Assembly: GCA_017458335.1 (NCBI GenBank) | Contig: JAFTFT010000003.1 | Span: 1 to 64,000 of the forward strand | Length of the DNA: 64,000 bases | Reading direction: 5' to 3' | DNA from: Oscillospiraceae bacterium | GTDB lineage: Bacteria > Bacillota > Clostridia > Oscillospirales > Oscillospiraceae | In this document: positions 23,721-31,954 of the stretch, piece after piece | Numbering within the stretch: position 1 is the stretch's first letter | How the letters are laid out: the number at the start of each line of letters is the position of its first letter | The notes under the pieces: generated by a model | Seen by the model: only the letters and a program-made list of their open reading frames with translations | Database searches by the model: none | What the model was told of the DNA's origin: nothing | Position numbers and translations under genes: made by a program

Positions 23721-24968
23721 TCAGGCCACATTCACAACGGCATAGATGCCGTTTTCCTTCGCCTCGAAGCGGATGCCGCTCGTGGCAATCTCACGGAAGT
23801 CATCTGCCCGTGCCACGATGTTCACGGTGTTGTCATCCAGGATCTGCAGCACCAGGATATGATCCGCGGTGTAGTTCCAGGAGGTCGGATACAGGCGGAA
23901 GCGCATCGGCTTCTTCGCCTCCACGGTGTTTCCGAACTGATCGTGCAAAAGGACATGGAGGGCACGCGTCTCCAGAACCTCGCCGTCCGCCGCGCTCTTC
24001 ACCAGGCCTTTGATCTGGTTGCCGTTGATGGGGCTCAGCGTCCACATCGTATCCGGCGGGACGGATCCCGAGCCGGCTTCAAGGTAGATTGTGACGCCGC
24101 TCTCATTTCCCGCAAAGCCGGCGACCAGGACAAAATCATCTTCTGCTTTTGCCGGCGCGGCGTATGCCCCTCCCGTGGTATTCCCTGTGGTTTCTCCTGC
24201 GGGCTGGCCGGGCAGCTGGCCGGATGTATCTCCCGCCTGCGGCTGGGCCGCGACCGGTGCGTCCGGATTGGCCGGAAGGGAAACGTAGCCCATGATATAT
24301 TCGGTATCCGGGGCGTATCCGTAGATATCCACCCTGCCGGAGCGTCCTCCCTCTATGGTATTGACCGCACCGGTCTCCCGGTTCACTTCAGAGACGATGC
24401 CCATGCGGTCCGCACGGCCGTCGCCGTCCCGGTCAAAGAAAATCAGGTCGCCGGGCGCGGCAGTGTAAGCTTCCCGCTCGTGATAGAGTCCCCTGCCCGT
24501 CAGCGTGACCGCCCATCTGCCCGGATCGCTGTCATAAGGGACCGCGTCGCTTGAAACACCGGCATAAAACAGGCAGAAGGAAACGAACATGGCGTTCCAC
24601 TCGCCGTAGGGTTCACCGTACCAGGCGCCGTAACGGTTCCAGCCGTACAGGTCATAGGCGTTGCGGTCTTCCGCGTAGACCGCCTTGAAGTTCCGGATGC
24701 TCTCGGTATAGCCCAGCTGGCTTTTTGCCACGTTGACCAGGTCTCCGGCCCAATTCCCGCTGAGCGACAGGTTCGCGAACAGTTCATCCCAGTCCGCGCT
24801 TGTCTCCACATCCGCCAGAAGGTCGCTCTCCGGCGGTTCCGGAATCTCCGGGGATGCTTCCGTCTCGGCAAAAGCGCCCGTCCATCCGGCGCTCATCACC
24901 ATGACGAAACAAAGCAGCATGGCAATGGGCTGCTTCCATGGGCTTATACTTTTCTGAACTCTTCTCAT
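23721..24968 (-). CDS. Secreted CHAP-like protein, probable pseudoenzyme
   Basis: The 415-residue protein has a signal peptide (LLCFVMVMSAGWTGAFAETE). Residues about 70-225 follow the CHAP amidase layout: AKSQLGYTES, GAWYGEPYGEWNAMFVSFCLFYAG, then AAPGDLIFFDRDGDGRADRMGIVSEV. The position of the catalytic Cys in the usual WCA motif is Asn here, so peptidoglycan cleavage is doubtful unless the later Cys serves. After a Gly/Thr/Gln-rich linker (about 235-270) comes a C-terminal beta-rich domain. It is likely a wall-binding surface protein. Confidence 0.72.
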   Translation of the reverse strand: MRRVQKSISPWKQPIAMLLCFVMVMSAGWTGAFAETEASPEIPEPPESDLLADVETSADWDELFANLSLSGNWAGDLVNVAKSQLGYTESIRNFKAVYAEDRNAYDLYGWNRYGAWYGEPYGEWNAMFVSFCLFYAGVSSDAVPYDSDPGRWAVTLTGRGLYHEREAYTAAPGDLIFFDRDGDGRADRMGIVSEVNRETGAVNTIEGGRSGRVDIYGYAPDTEYIMGYVSLPANPDAPVAAQPQAGDTSGQLPGQPAGETTGNTTGGAYAAPAKAEDDFVLVAGFAGNESGVTIYLEAGSGSVPPDTMWTLSPINGNQIKGLVKSAADGEVLETRALHVLLHDQFGNTVEAKKPMRFRLYPTSWNYTADHILVLQILDDNTVNIVARADDFREIATSGIRFEAKENGIYAVVNVA

Positions 24969-25004
24969 AACCGCGACCTTCCGTTATCTGCCTGATTAAT
25001 TGCT

Positions 25005-25236
25005 GTTCTATCGCTTCCGCTTCTTCGCTTCCGCTTTCTGCATAAAGCGCTTATTCTCTGTCACCAGCCCACCGGCGGAGCCGGTGGGCTTTGTTCTGTT
25101 CTATCGCTGCTGCTTCTTGGCTTCCACTTTCTGCATGAAGCGCTTATTCTCTGTCACCAGCCCACCGGCGGAGCCGGTGGGCTTTGTTCTGTTCTATCGC
25201 TGTTGCTTCTTCGCTTCTACTTTCTGCATAAAGCGC
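25005..25236 (-). repeat. 93-bp tandem duplication of a gene tail plus terminator
   Basis: Units start at 25005, 25098 and 25191, exactly 93 bases apart. Each carries the last codons of the thioesterase gene (RFMQKVEAKKQQR and a stop on the minus strand), and the first two are followed on the plus strand by a hairpin agcccaccggc/gccggtgggct. The third unit is the genuine gene end. Confidence 0.95.
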
Positions 25237-25589
25237 TCCTGCGAGACAATGAAGCGCGTATGCGTCCCCTGTCCGATGATCTCATCGCCCGAACGGGCCA
25301 GAACGCGGAAGCACAGTCTCCGCCGGTCCACCTCGGTAAGCTCCGCCTCTGCCGTCACGGGAAACCCCAGCGGCAGCGCCGCGTCATGGGTGACGTGGAT
25401 CTCCGTCCCCACGGTGCTCTCCCCTTCGGCCAGATACGGCATGACGGCGTCCATCGCCGCCTTCTCCATCAGGCCGATCATCGACGGGGTGGCAAACACC
25501 TCCAGGGCACCGCTTCCGACGGCGGCGGCGGTGTTCTCATGGACAACGACGGTTTCCGCGCTGCCCTTCAGTCCGGGCGCAAGACTCAT
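25194..25589 (-). CDS. Hotdog-fold thioesterase (FlK-like)
   Basis: A 131-residue protein with the pattern of the fluoroacetyl-CoA thioesterase FlK family: VFATPSMIGLMEKAAMDAV (about 31-49), GESTVGTEIHVTHDAALPLGFPVTAEAEL and a closing GQGTHTRFIVSQERF. It presumably hydrolyses a small acyl-CoA in the cytosol. Its ATG overlaps the aminotransferase stop (ATGA), so the two are co-translated and may work in amino-acid or acyl-CoA breakdown. Confidence 0.82.
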   Translation of the reverse strand: MSLAPGLKGSAETVVVHENTAAAVGSGALEVFATPSMIGLMEKAAMDAVMPYLAEGESTVGTEIHVTHDAALPLGFPVTAEAELTEVDRRRLCFRVLARSGDEIIGQGTHTRFIVSQERFMQKVEAKKQQR

Positions 25590-26773
25590 GCCTTCATCGC
25601 TCCCTTGATGACGTCCGCCAGGCGGTGCACACCTTCGACAAGGCGCTCGTCCGTGGCGTTGGAATAGTTGAGGCGCATGCAGTTCTTCACCGCGCCGGAG
25701 GGATAGAAGCCGTCGCCGGGCACAAACGCGACCTTCTTCTCCAGGGCGATGGGCGCGATGTCACGGGTGTTGATGTACTCCGGCAGCTCGCACCAGGTGA
25801 ACAGACCGCCGTCCGGATCGGTGAAGCGGCACTCCTCCGGGAAGGTCTCTCGCATGGTGTTGATCATCAGCTCACAGCGGTGCTTGTAGACCGGGAGGAT
25901 CTTCGCCACATGGGCGTCGATGTCGAACATATCCAGATACTTCGAGATCGCCATGGCGTTGATGGTGGCCGTCTGCAGCACCGCGGCCTGGGCGATCAGG
26001 TTGACCTTGCCGATGATCTGCTCGCTGGCGGCGATCCAGCCGATGCGCATGCCGGGTGAGAGGATCTTCGAGAAGGTGCCGAAGTACATGATCAGTTCCT
26101 TGGGGTCCATGCTCTTGAGCGCGGGAAGATACTCGCCCTTGAAGCGCAGGTCGCCGTAGGGGTTATCCTCGATGGCGGGGATCTCATACTTGTTGATGAT
26201 GTCCATGAACTGCTTCCTGCGCTCCAGCGGCCAGGTGCGTCCGCTCGGGTTCTGGAAATCGGGGATAATATAGATGAACTTCACATTCTCCGTCGTGGCG
26301 AGAATGCGGTCCAGCTCTTCCATGATCATGCCGTTTTCATCCGTCGGAACCTCGACAAACTTCGGCTGGTACTGGCGGAAGGCATTGATCGCGCCGAGAT
26401 AGCTCGGGCTCTCCAGCACGACGACGTCGCCCGGATTCAGGAAAAGCTTGCCGATGAAGTCCAGGCCCTGCTGGCTTCCGGCGGTCAGGATGATCTGCGC
26501 CGGGTCAATGGTGACATTGTTCTTTTTCAGCATGCGCTCGGAGATCTGCTTTCTCAGCGGGGCCCAGCCGTCGGTGGCGCCGTACTGCAGCGCGGTCGGG
26601 CCCGCCTCCTCCAGCACGGCGTCATAGGCCTTTTTGATATCCTCGACCGGAAACAGCTCAGGCGCCGGCAGGCCGCCCGCAAAAGAAATGATCTCCGGCT
26701 TGGACGCAACCGCAAGCAGCTGACGAATGTCGGAAGCTTTGATGCCGCCCATTCTTTCCGCAAATTGAACCAT
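25586..26773 (-). CDS. PLP-dependent aminotransferase, class I/II (2-aminoadipate type)
   Basis: A 395-residue fold-type I aminotransferase. ISFAGGLPAPELFP opens the protein, YGATDGWAPLRKQI and LTAGSQQGLDFIGKLF bind the cofactor phosphate, IEDNPYGDLRF carries the Asp/Tyr pair and Lys236 in FGTFSKILSPGMRIGW forms the Schiff base. The sequence is nearest to the LysN/2-aminoadipate and MocR-aminotransferase-domain group. It is first in an operon with the thioesterase and has a clear promoter. Confidence 0.9.
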   Translation of the reverse strand: MVQFAERMGGIKASDIRQLLAVASKPEIISFAGGLPAPELFPVEDIKKAYDAVLEEAGPTALQYGATDGWAPLRKQISERMLKKNNVTIDPAQIILTAGSQQGLDFIGKLFLNPGDVVVLESPSYLGAINAFRQYQPKFVEVPTDENGMIMEELDRILATTENVKFIYIIPDFQNPSGRTWPLERRKQFMDIINKYEIPAIEDNPYGDLRFKGEYLPALKSMDPKELIMYFGTFSKILSPGMRIGWIAASEQIIGKVNLIAQAAVLQTATINAMAISKYLDMFDIDAHVAKILPVYKHRCELMINTMRETFPEECRFTDPDGGLFTWCELPEYINTRDIAPIALEKKVAFVPGDGFYPSGAVKNCMRLNYSNATDERLVEGVHRLADVIKGAMKA

Positions 26774-26839
26774 CTGAACAACCTCCTGTAATCATATTTT
26801 TGTGATACCGCGGGTAATCTCCACAGTATTCCTGTCTAT

Positions 26840-26868
26840 ACTATAGCACAATTCCCGGCCCCTGTAAA
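26840..26868 (-). promoter_or_regulatory. Sigma-A type promoter of the aminotransferase operon
   Basis: On the minus strand TTTACA (26863-26868) and TATAGT (26840-26845) are 17 bases apart, about 65 bases before the ATG. Confidence 0.7.
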
Positions 26869-26906
26869 GCACAATGCCCGGCCGGCGCCGCCGTGTATTC
26901 TTTGTT

Positions 26907-26982
26907 TTCAAAGCCGGCGGGTCACACGATCCGCCGGCTTTGGCACGTCCGGGACAGAGTCCCTCACTTTTTCAGCAGTTCC
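26907..26982 (-). repeat. Terminator cassette with 3' tip of the AT-hook gene (copy 1)
   Basis: The hairpin aaagccggcggg...ccgccggcttt (26911-26942) is followed by the shared cagagtccctcac and by only the last six codons of the AT-hook gene family (26963-26982, minus strand). It matches the longer copies at 28.5 and 41.2 kb and marks the left edge of the accessory island. Confidence 0.85.
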
Positions 26983-27023
26983 TTAGATGAGGTCATAATA
27001 AGGCATAGGGAACTAAAAACTCG

Positions 27024-27740
27024 TCATTCCTGTTTTCCTTTTCTTCTCCTCAGCGCTGCAATAATGTCACTAACGTTGTCCGTGTTAATCACACCTGGTT
27101 TCTTTTCTTGGTACTCCAGGAGATTCTCTTTGTTTTCTGCTTCTGCCTGACGAACTCTGTTATACATTTTTTCGTAATCGCCGTCTTCAAGAGCACGCTC
27201 TATGAACAGCTTCACACCATCCGTGAGAACGTCATAAGAGCCGTAGAGATCAGCGACAGCCTGCCTTATCCGGCTTAATGTCAAAGGGTCTCCTCTTTCC
27301 TCATGTTCCCAGAGAATTCCAATCACATCAGATCGATCGTATTTGTATTCTCTTCCGGATTTCAGCTTCATGGCAATCAGGTATTCCCCGGAGACTGTGC
27401 GAAAAGTCACAGCATTGGAATATGTCCGGTAATACTTGGAAAATGCTGCAATCTTTGGCGTATAGGAATCCGTCCTCATGAAGTCATCGTTTATCCAGCC
27501 ATTCGGTAGATTATATTTATCACCAATATAATTGATTGAATCCTTCATGGATGACGCAGCGTTTATGATCGCGTCCATATCATAAGTCATCTCGCGAAAG
27601 CCATAGTTGATCAGAACCGATGCTCCACCGATCAGTATGATTTCAGCCGGAACTGACTTTCCATTTCTTTTTCTAAATTCTTTTGCCAACTCCTTCAGAT
27701 ACTGGTCCAGATTCTCTTTTGTAAAGGCCTGGTCAGACAA
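27024..27740 (-). CDS. DUF6036-type nucleotidyltransferase, probable toxin-antitoxin component
   Basis: A 238-residue protein with a nucleotidyltransferase-like opening: EIILIGGASVLINYGFREMTYDMDAIINA (about 38-66), where GGAS and the DxD pair MTYDMDAI match the polymerase-beta fold. A long helical tail follows. It overlaps the upstream XRE gene by eight bases and is translated with it. XRE plus nucleotidyltransferase pairs are common in mobile defence or toxin-antitoxin modules; which activity this one has is inference. Confidence 0.7.
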   Translation of the reverse strand: MSDQAFTKENLDQYLKELAKEFRKRNGKSVPAEIILIGGASVLINYGFREMTYDMDAIINAASSMKDSINYIGDKYNLPNGWINDDFMRTDSYTPKIAAFSKYYRTYSNAVTFRTVSGEYLIAMKLKSGREYKYDRSDVIGILWEHEERGDPLTLSRIRQAVADLYGSYDVLTDGVKLFIERALEDGDYEKMYNRVRQAEAENKENLLEYQEKKPGVINTDNVSDIIAALRRRKGKQE

Positions 27741-28311
27741 CGTTCCTCACCTCGCTCTCGATGATGTTGAAACGTCTGAATTCCGGGATTGCTTCCTGTT
27801 CTGCTTTGTGCAGAGGCGCTTCCGACTTTAACACTTCACTTGTCATTAGTATGCCGGTCGGATATACAGGCTTAGCCAGCCTCCTTGTACGGATGTCATC
27901 ATATTTCGTACAGATCGGAATGTTGTTTTCCCTGGACAGATAGTCAAGCATTGCCAGCAGGTACAGCGCCTCCGGATACCATTTTCGATTGTATAATGTT
28001 CTGATCTCATCTGTCTCCAGCAGCTGTATCATGAAGTCCACATCGCCCATATCCTTTACATGATGGCATGTATTGCTCTTAAAAGTTTCAAATGAGGCGC
28101 GATGGTCTGAAACTGCAGATTCAAGAATCTCCTCTATAGACACGCCGAGGACTTTTGTAAGCCGATAGAGTGTCCCCGCAGAGCACTTCTCCAAATCAAC
28201 CTTGCCGCTGCAAATATCGTTAATCGTAGCCTGCGGCACGCCGCTCACTTTGCTGAGCTTATATTTCGTCATCTGTTTCCTTTCCAGCTGTTCTGTGATC
28301 AGCATCAGCAA
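27733..28311 (-). CDS. XRE-family HTH protein, partner of the nucleotidyltransferase
   Basis: A 192-residue protein with an HTH at about 5-65 (MTKYKLSKVSGVPQATINDICSGK, LYRLTKVLGVSIEEIL), followed by a C-terminal region (DVDFMIQLLETDEIRTLYNRKWYPEALYLLAMLDYLSRENN) of unknown fold found with such antitoxin-like proteins. An ATG 14 codons later has its own Shine-Dalgarno-like site, but the first helix needs the upstream start. Preceded by a near-consensus promoter, it is the first gene of the pair. Confidence 0.72.
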   Translation of the reverse strand: MLMLITEQLERKQMTKYKLSKVSGVPQATINDICSGKVDLEKCSAGTLYRLTKVLGVSIEEILESAVSDHRASFETFKSNTCHHVKDMGDVDFMIQLLETDEIRTLYNRKWYPEALYLLAMLDYLSRENNIPICTKYDDIRTRRLAKPVYPTGILMTSEVLKSEAPLHKAEQEAIPEFRRFNIIESEVRNVV

Positions 28312-28341
28312 GCATCCCCTCTCCAGAATATCTTACAGCTA

Positions 28342-28370
28342 ATTATAACGGTTTGCCGAAGTAATTGCAA
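28342..28370 (-). promoter_or_regulatory. Sigma-A type promoter of the XRE/nucleotidyltransferase pair
   Basis: TTGCAA (28365-28370) and TATAAT (28342-28347) on the minus strand are spaced by 17 bases, 30 bases before the start codon. Confidence 0.75.
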
Positions 28371-28532
28371 GTCTGATCAGTGTCTAAACTTCAAAAAATA
28401 TGTGAAGCACTGCAGCACGTTCCTACCCCTCTGAAAAGCATCCGGAAACAGCAACTGTCATTTTTTGCCCCACTTCTCAATACCGCGGACAACAGTTTAT
28501 TATAAGCGGTTGATTGTTGATGAGAAGTCTAT

Positions 28533-28684
28533 GCTGTTTTCAAAGCCGGCGGAGTCACACGATCCGCCGGCTTTGGGTATTCCGGGAACAGAGTCCCTCA
28601 GTTTTTCAGCAGTTCCAGAATCTCTTCAACGGTCTTGCCGCTGGCCGCGATGGCCGCGTCGATCTTTTCCTTTCCGGCGCCGCA
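28533..28684 (-). repeat. Terminator cassette with truncated AT-hook gene (copy 2)
   Basis: The 140-base unit has the hairpin aaagccggcgg...ccgccggcttt, a spacer with cagagtccctca, and the last 26 codons of the AT-hook gene on the minus strand (28598-28681, KEKIDAAIAASGKTVEEIL). It is almost identical to 41222-41363 and is cut at the same base (tttcctttccggcg). The rest of the 28312-28729 gap holds no gene that I can support. Confidence 0.88.
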
Positions 28685-28729
28685 AGACTCATTTATCGGT
28701 GAACTGACACGCAGATTTCAAAATCCGTT

Positions 28730-29245
28730 TTACAGTCTGATGTTCATTTTCCTCATAAAATAGAACAAGTTCTCGCATTGTACGCCAAAATGCTCTGCAA
28801 CATTAGGGATCTTGGCGTTTTTGCTCGGATGTCCTGGCGTAATTGGACCCGAGCTTTTTTCATCTGTAATAATCACCGCATTCGTTTCAACTGCTGCCGC
28901 AATCAGCCAGGGGTCTGCTACCTGCATATTTGCCCAAGAGCGCAAGGCAGCCTCTTGATAGCAGCCCGATTCCTGCAAATAGTTCAATACTTCGCTATAT
29001 CTCTGAATGATTTCCGGCGTTTTCACTGTTGTAACCCGCAGGTCATTGATTGATTTCAGCCAATCCGAAAGTTCATCTTCTAATCTCGTCAGCTCCGAAA
29101 CTACAACATCCAAAAGAATAACTTTCTCGCATTTCAGTGTCTCTTCCATCTGTTTCCAAAAGCTTCCGGCAAGGTCAAAGGGGTAATACTGTCTAAAGGG
29201 TGTAATCAGCGCACTCGAATCAACAATAAACTTATCCAACTTCAT
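28730..29245 (-). CDS. PIN-like DUF4411 family protein, probable toxin
   Basis: I start at the ATG at 29243-29245, where the PIN domain begins (MKLDKFIVDSSALITPFR); a TTG ten codons upstream is also open. The 171-residue product has the acidic residues of a PIN nuclease: D in IVDSSALI, E in VVVSELTRLEDEL, D in VADPWLIAAA and D in VIITDEKSSG. It overlaps the ImmA/IrrE gene by 14 bases. ImmA/IrrE peptidases paired with DUF4411 genes form a recognised toxin-antitoxin-like arrangement, so RNA cleavage is likely, though not shown. Confidence 0.75.
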   Translation of the reverse strand: MKLDKFIVDSSALITPFRQYYPFDLAGSFWKQMEETLKCEKVILLDVVVSELTRLEDELSDWLKSINDLRVTTVKTPEIIQRYSEVLNYLQESGCYQEAALRSWANMQVADPWLIAAAVETNAVIITDEKSSGPITPGHPSKNAKIPNVAEHFGVQCENLFYFMRKMNIRL

Positions 29246-30401
29246 ATCCTCCGACAGCTTCAGCCAGTGCGGCAAATGTTTTTCCCGTCGTATTTGTCAT
29301 CAGATAAGCATCTCGATACTGCGTTTTCCCGTTTTCAGCACTGCTGCTCAAAGCTTTGACGAAATTAGGATCCCATCTGCTTCTCAGTGTGCTGTAGAAA
29401 TCTCCTCCGCTGCGCTGCGCGCCGGTTTTCTGAGTCTCCCGAAAACGCTTTTCATATAGACGCACCAGGCCGGCATATTCTTCTTTGGATAGTATATTAC
29501 ACTCCAGTCCTCTTCGAAGAAGAACAAAGCTGCTGCACACAAAGTATTTATGAAGCTCCGCAATTCGCTCCTCAGTTGTTCCGGAAAGTTCGTCCCATCT
29601 TGCCATGAACAGCTTCCTGGGGACCAGGATCTCTGCTGCCACCGCATTACAGAATCGCTCCTCTTTTTTCTCAGGCAAACTCGTTCCAAATTCATCATTA
29701 TAAAAGGAGTTTTTTCCACGCCAGACATGTACGAGTTCATGAAGCAGAGAGAAGAGCCTGCCATTACCGGTGTCAGCAGAATTGATAAAGATCAGCGGCG
29801 CATAGGGATCAATCAATGTGAATGCTCTGAACTCATTCGTACTGAGTTTGCGGTGCGTGTTGTTCCCGACTACACCATTCATCATAACCAGGATACCCAG
29901 GTCTGTTATTTTGGCTCTTAAGGCCTTAAACGCGGCATCCGCATTGCGATAGATGCGAAACCAGTCTTCTCCAAGATCCAATGCAGAACGAATATCATCT
30001 GCGACAACATCTATATCAAGACCCTTTCCCGCACGACCGACAAAAGGATTGGGTCCCATCCCCCTGTCCTGGTTATATTCCGCCATCCATTCCTGTGCAG
30101 TTGTCATTGTGTCAAGTGTATCAAGCAGTTCCCTGCTTGGTTTCACTACTGCCAGACTGTCAATTGTCCGATAATCGACAATATCGCACTTTTCCATGGG
30201 TGGCTTTTTTAGGAAAAAGTATCCGAAAGGAACATGTGTCTTTTTGCCCAGGTTTTCCAGCTGATTAAATGTTGGCTGCTGTTCTCCGGCTATCCAGCTA
30301 TTAATCTGTTCAATCACCTCAGAATCATTATGTTGTTCTTCCGCTAAACGCAGAACCCATCGAAGAATCTCCGGCTCCACGGTGATTCTGATCACGGACA
30401 T
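29232..30401 (-). CDS. ImmA/IrrE-type zinc peptidase with degenerate HTH head
   Basis: A 389-residue protein. Residues about 20-65 are a weak HTH-like segment (QINSWIAGEQQPTFNQLENLGKKTHVPFGYFFL). The peptidase domain has HELVHVW near residue 217 as the zinc site and the downstream Glu in ERFCNAVAAEILVP. Such COG2856 proteins cleave or sequester a regulator or toxin. It is the first gene of the pair with the PIN-like protein. It has its own promoter, 20 bases from the end of an insertion sequence. Confidence 0.8.
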   Translation of the reverse strand: MSVIRITVEPEILRWVLRLAEEQHNDSEVIEQINSWIAGEQQPTFNQLENLGKKTHVPFGYFFLKKPPMEKCDIVDYRTIDSLAVVKPSRELLDTLDTMTTAQEWMAEYNQDRGMGPNPFVGRAGKGLDIDVVADDIRSALDLGEDWFRIYRNADAAFKALRAKITDLGILVMMNGVVGNNTHRKLSTNEFRAFTLIDPYAPLIFINSADTGNGRLFSLLHELVHVWRGKNSFYNDEFGTSLPEKKEERFCNAVAAEILVPRKLFMARWDELSGTTEERIAELHKYFVCSSFVLLRRGLECNILSKEEYAGLVRLYEKRFRETQKTGAQRSGGDFYSTLRSRWDPNFVKALSSSAENGKTQYRDAYLMTNTTGKTFAALAEAVGGYEVG

Positions 30402-30445
30402 TCAAACACCCCCTTTATCAATCACTATGCCTATTTAATATATAT

Positions 30446-30475
30446 AGTATACTACTGATTCTTTTTGACGGTCAA
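30446..30475 (-). promoter_or_regulatory. Promoter of the ImmA/PIN pair
   Basis: TTGACC (30470-30475) and TATACT (30446-30451) on the minus strand are 18 bases apart. The insertion sequence begins only 20 bases upstream, so native upstream control elements have been displaced. Confidence 0.7.
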
Positions 30476-30485
30476 GAGCCATTCT

Positions 30486-30494
30486 GATTGATGT
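30486..30494. repeat. Target-site duplication, left copy
   Basis: The nine bases gattgatgt directly precede the left inverted repeat and recur at 32696-32704. Confidence 0.92.
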
Positions 30495-30667
30495 CAGGGT
30501 TGTTTCACGAAGGTGAGAGAAGGACATTTGAAATCCACACGGGCAGAGATGAGCAGATGCAGTCTCGGCGGATAAAAGTAATGAAGGAAAAACGCGCAAA
30601 ACTCCCCCTTGAATTACACAAGGTTTTTCTTTTTAGCCTGGTTAACCTGGCGCATGGGATGAAAGGT

Positions 30668-31954
30668 TTAGTTCAGCGCTTCTATCCCATCAAAGATATA
30701 TTTCCCGAGCAAATCCAGCGTATCAGAAAAATAAAACATGAGATCCGTGATTGGAAGTTTAATATTCTGCTGCAGAGTGGCAAGGCGAAGGATATTGTAT
30801 GCAAATTTTCGGATAAGCGCCAAGTTATTCTTTGACTTTTTCGCAGGAGACCTGTCTTCTCCTAAAGAAACATCGAGAACATGGTGCAGGGAATTCTCGA
30901 TGCGCCAGTGAGAACGCTTATATTTACCAATTTGCTCTGCAGACAGTTTCAAATCTGAGACCAAACCAACAATCTGGAAATCGGAAGATTCTGAATCACC
31001 AGTGGCGGGCTTAGGTTGCCTTCGGGTCCCTGATTTCAGGAACTCTGATTCGCTCGGTGTTATGTCATTCCCGTTGTCGTCAGATATTCGCAGAATTCTC
31101 AGTTGTTTACACAGGCCAATCGTCTTAACAAACGGCCACTCCTTGTGCGTTTTGGTAACGTAAGCAGGATCATGACAAACCTGGTAAATGCGGGTCTCGA
31201 TTCGATCCCGATTTTTCTCTTTCCGTCTGAAGACATCGACTTTGCCCAGAAGGTCATAATGAAGAAATCCTGTTTTTCCCGCAGCGCTGATTTCAGCATC
31301 CCGATTCACCTCCTGAAACAATGCTTTGAGTTCATCATAAGCGGTAGGCTGATTTCCTTTGACCATCATCACAAAATGTCCACCCTGTGCGATAATTGTC
31401 TGCATAATACTGGTTTGAGTCCCAATGGCATCCGTTGTAATGATACTGTCCCGGATATCCAGAAGTTTAAGCAATTCCGGGATCTTTGTGATTTCGCAAT
31501 CCTTATTCTCAATAGGAAGCTGTGCCAGTACCAGCCCTGAAGCCGTTTCAATGGCATTCAACAGCATTGGTGTTCTCCCGCCTTTGACCTTTGAAAGAGC
31601 CGCCTTGACTGCTTTCCCATCAATAGAAATGTGGAGTCCCCGTGTCTTCAGCATTTCACCAATCCATTCCATGAAAGCGAAGAGAAACAACTCCTCGTCT
31701 ATCTGGGACAGCATCCGAGATATTGTGGCTATTGACGCTATCCCGTTTTTCAGCTTCATCCCCTTGCGGAGCCACTTCAGGTGCCTGCAGCACCATGCAA
31801 TACACGAGCGGAGCGTATCGTGACCAGTCACATAGCCTGCAACCAGATATGTAAGAATCTCTGCCAAGACATGCTTTTTTGCTCTCGAACATCTTGGATC
31901 CGGGACTGTCTCCATGTAGGCAATGAGAGGTTTAATTCTTCTGTTATCCGTCAA
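30668..31954 (-). CDS. ISAs1 family transposase
   Basis: A 428-residue DDE transposase. The N-terminal DDE_Tnp_1-associated segment reads YMETVPDPRCSRAKKHVLAEIL; the first catalytic Asp is in ISIDGKAVKAA (about 115), the second in IITTDAIGTQ (about 175) and the Glu region in HWRIENSLHHVLDVSLGEDRS (about 345). All motifs are intact, so the element is probably active. Its start overlaps the accessory gene (ATGA). Confidence 0.93.
   Translation of the reverse strand: MTDNRRIKPLIAYMETVPDPRCSRAKKHVLAEILTYLVAGYVTGHDTLRSCIAWCCRHLKWLRKGMKLKNGIASIATISRMLSQIDEELFLFAFMEWIGEMLKTRGLHISIDGKAVKAALSKVKGGRTPMLLNAIETASGLVLAQLPIENKDCEITKIPELLKLLDIRDSIITTDAIGTQTSIMQTIIAQGGHFVMMVKGNQPTAYDELKALFQEVNRDAEISAAGKTGFLHYDLLGKVDVFRRKEKNRDRIETRIYQVCHDPAYVTKTHKEWPFVKTIGLCKQLRILRISDDNGNDITPSESEFLKSGTRRQPKPATGDSESSDFQIVGLVSDLKLSAEQIGKYKRSHWRIENSLHHVLDVSLGEDRSPAKKSKNNLALIRKFAYNILRLATLQQNIKLPITDLMFYFSDTLDLLGKYIFDGIEALN

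Noticed and set aside
25000-25608. 202-codon plus-strand frame over the 93-bp repeats
   Set aside because: It arises from the repeat unit being a multiple of three; the encoded sequence is the antisense of the thioesterase tail and its terminators.
30668-31954. Plus-strand frames inside the IS as passenger genes
   Set aside because: They are short, overlap the transposase frame and have no ribosome binding sites.
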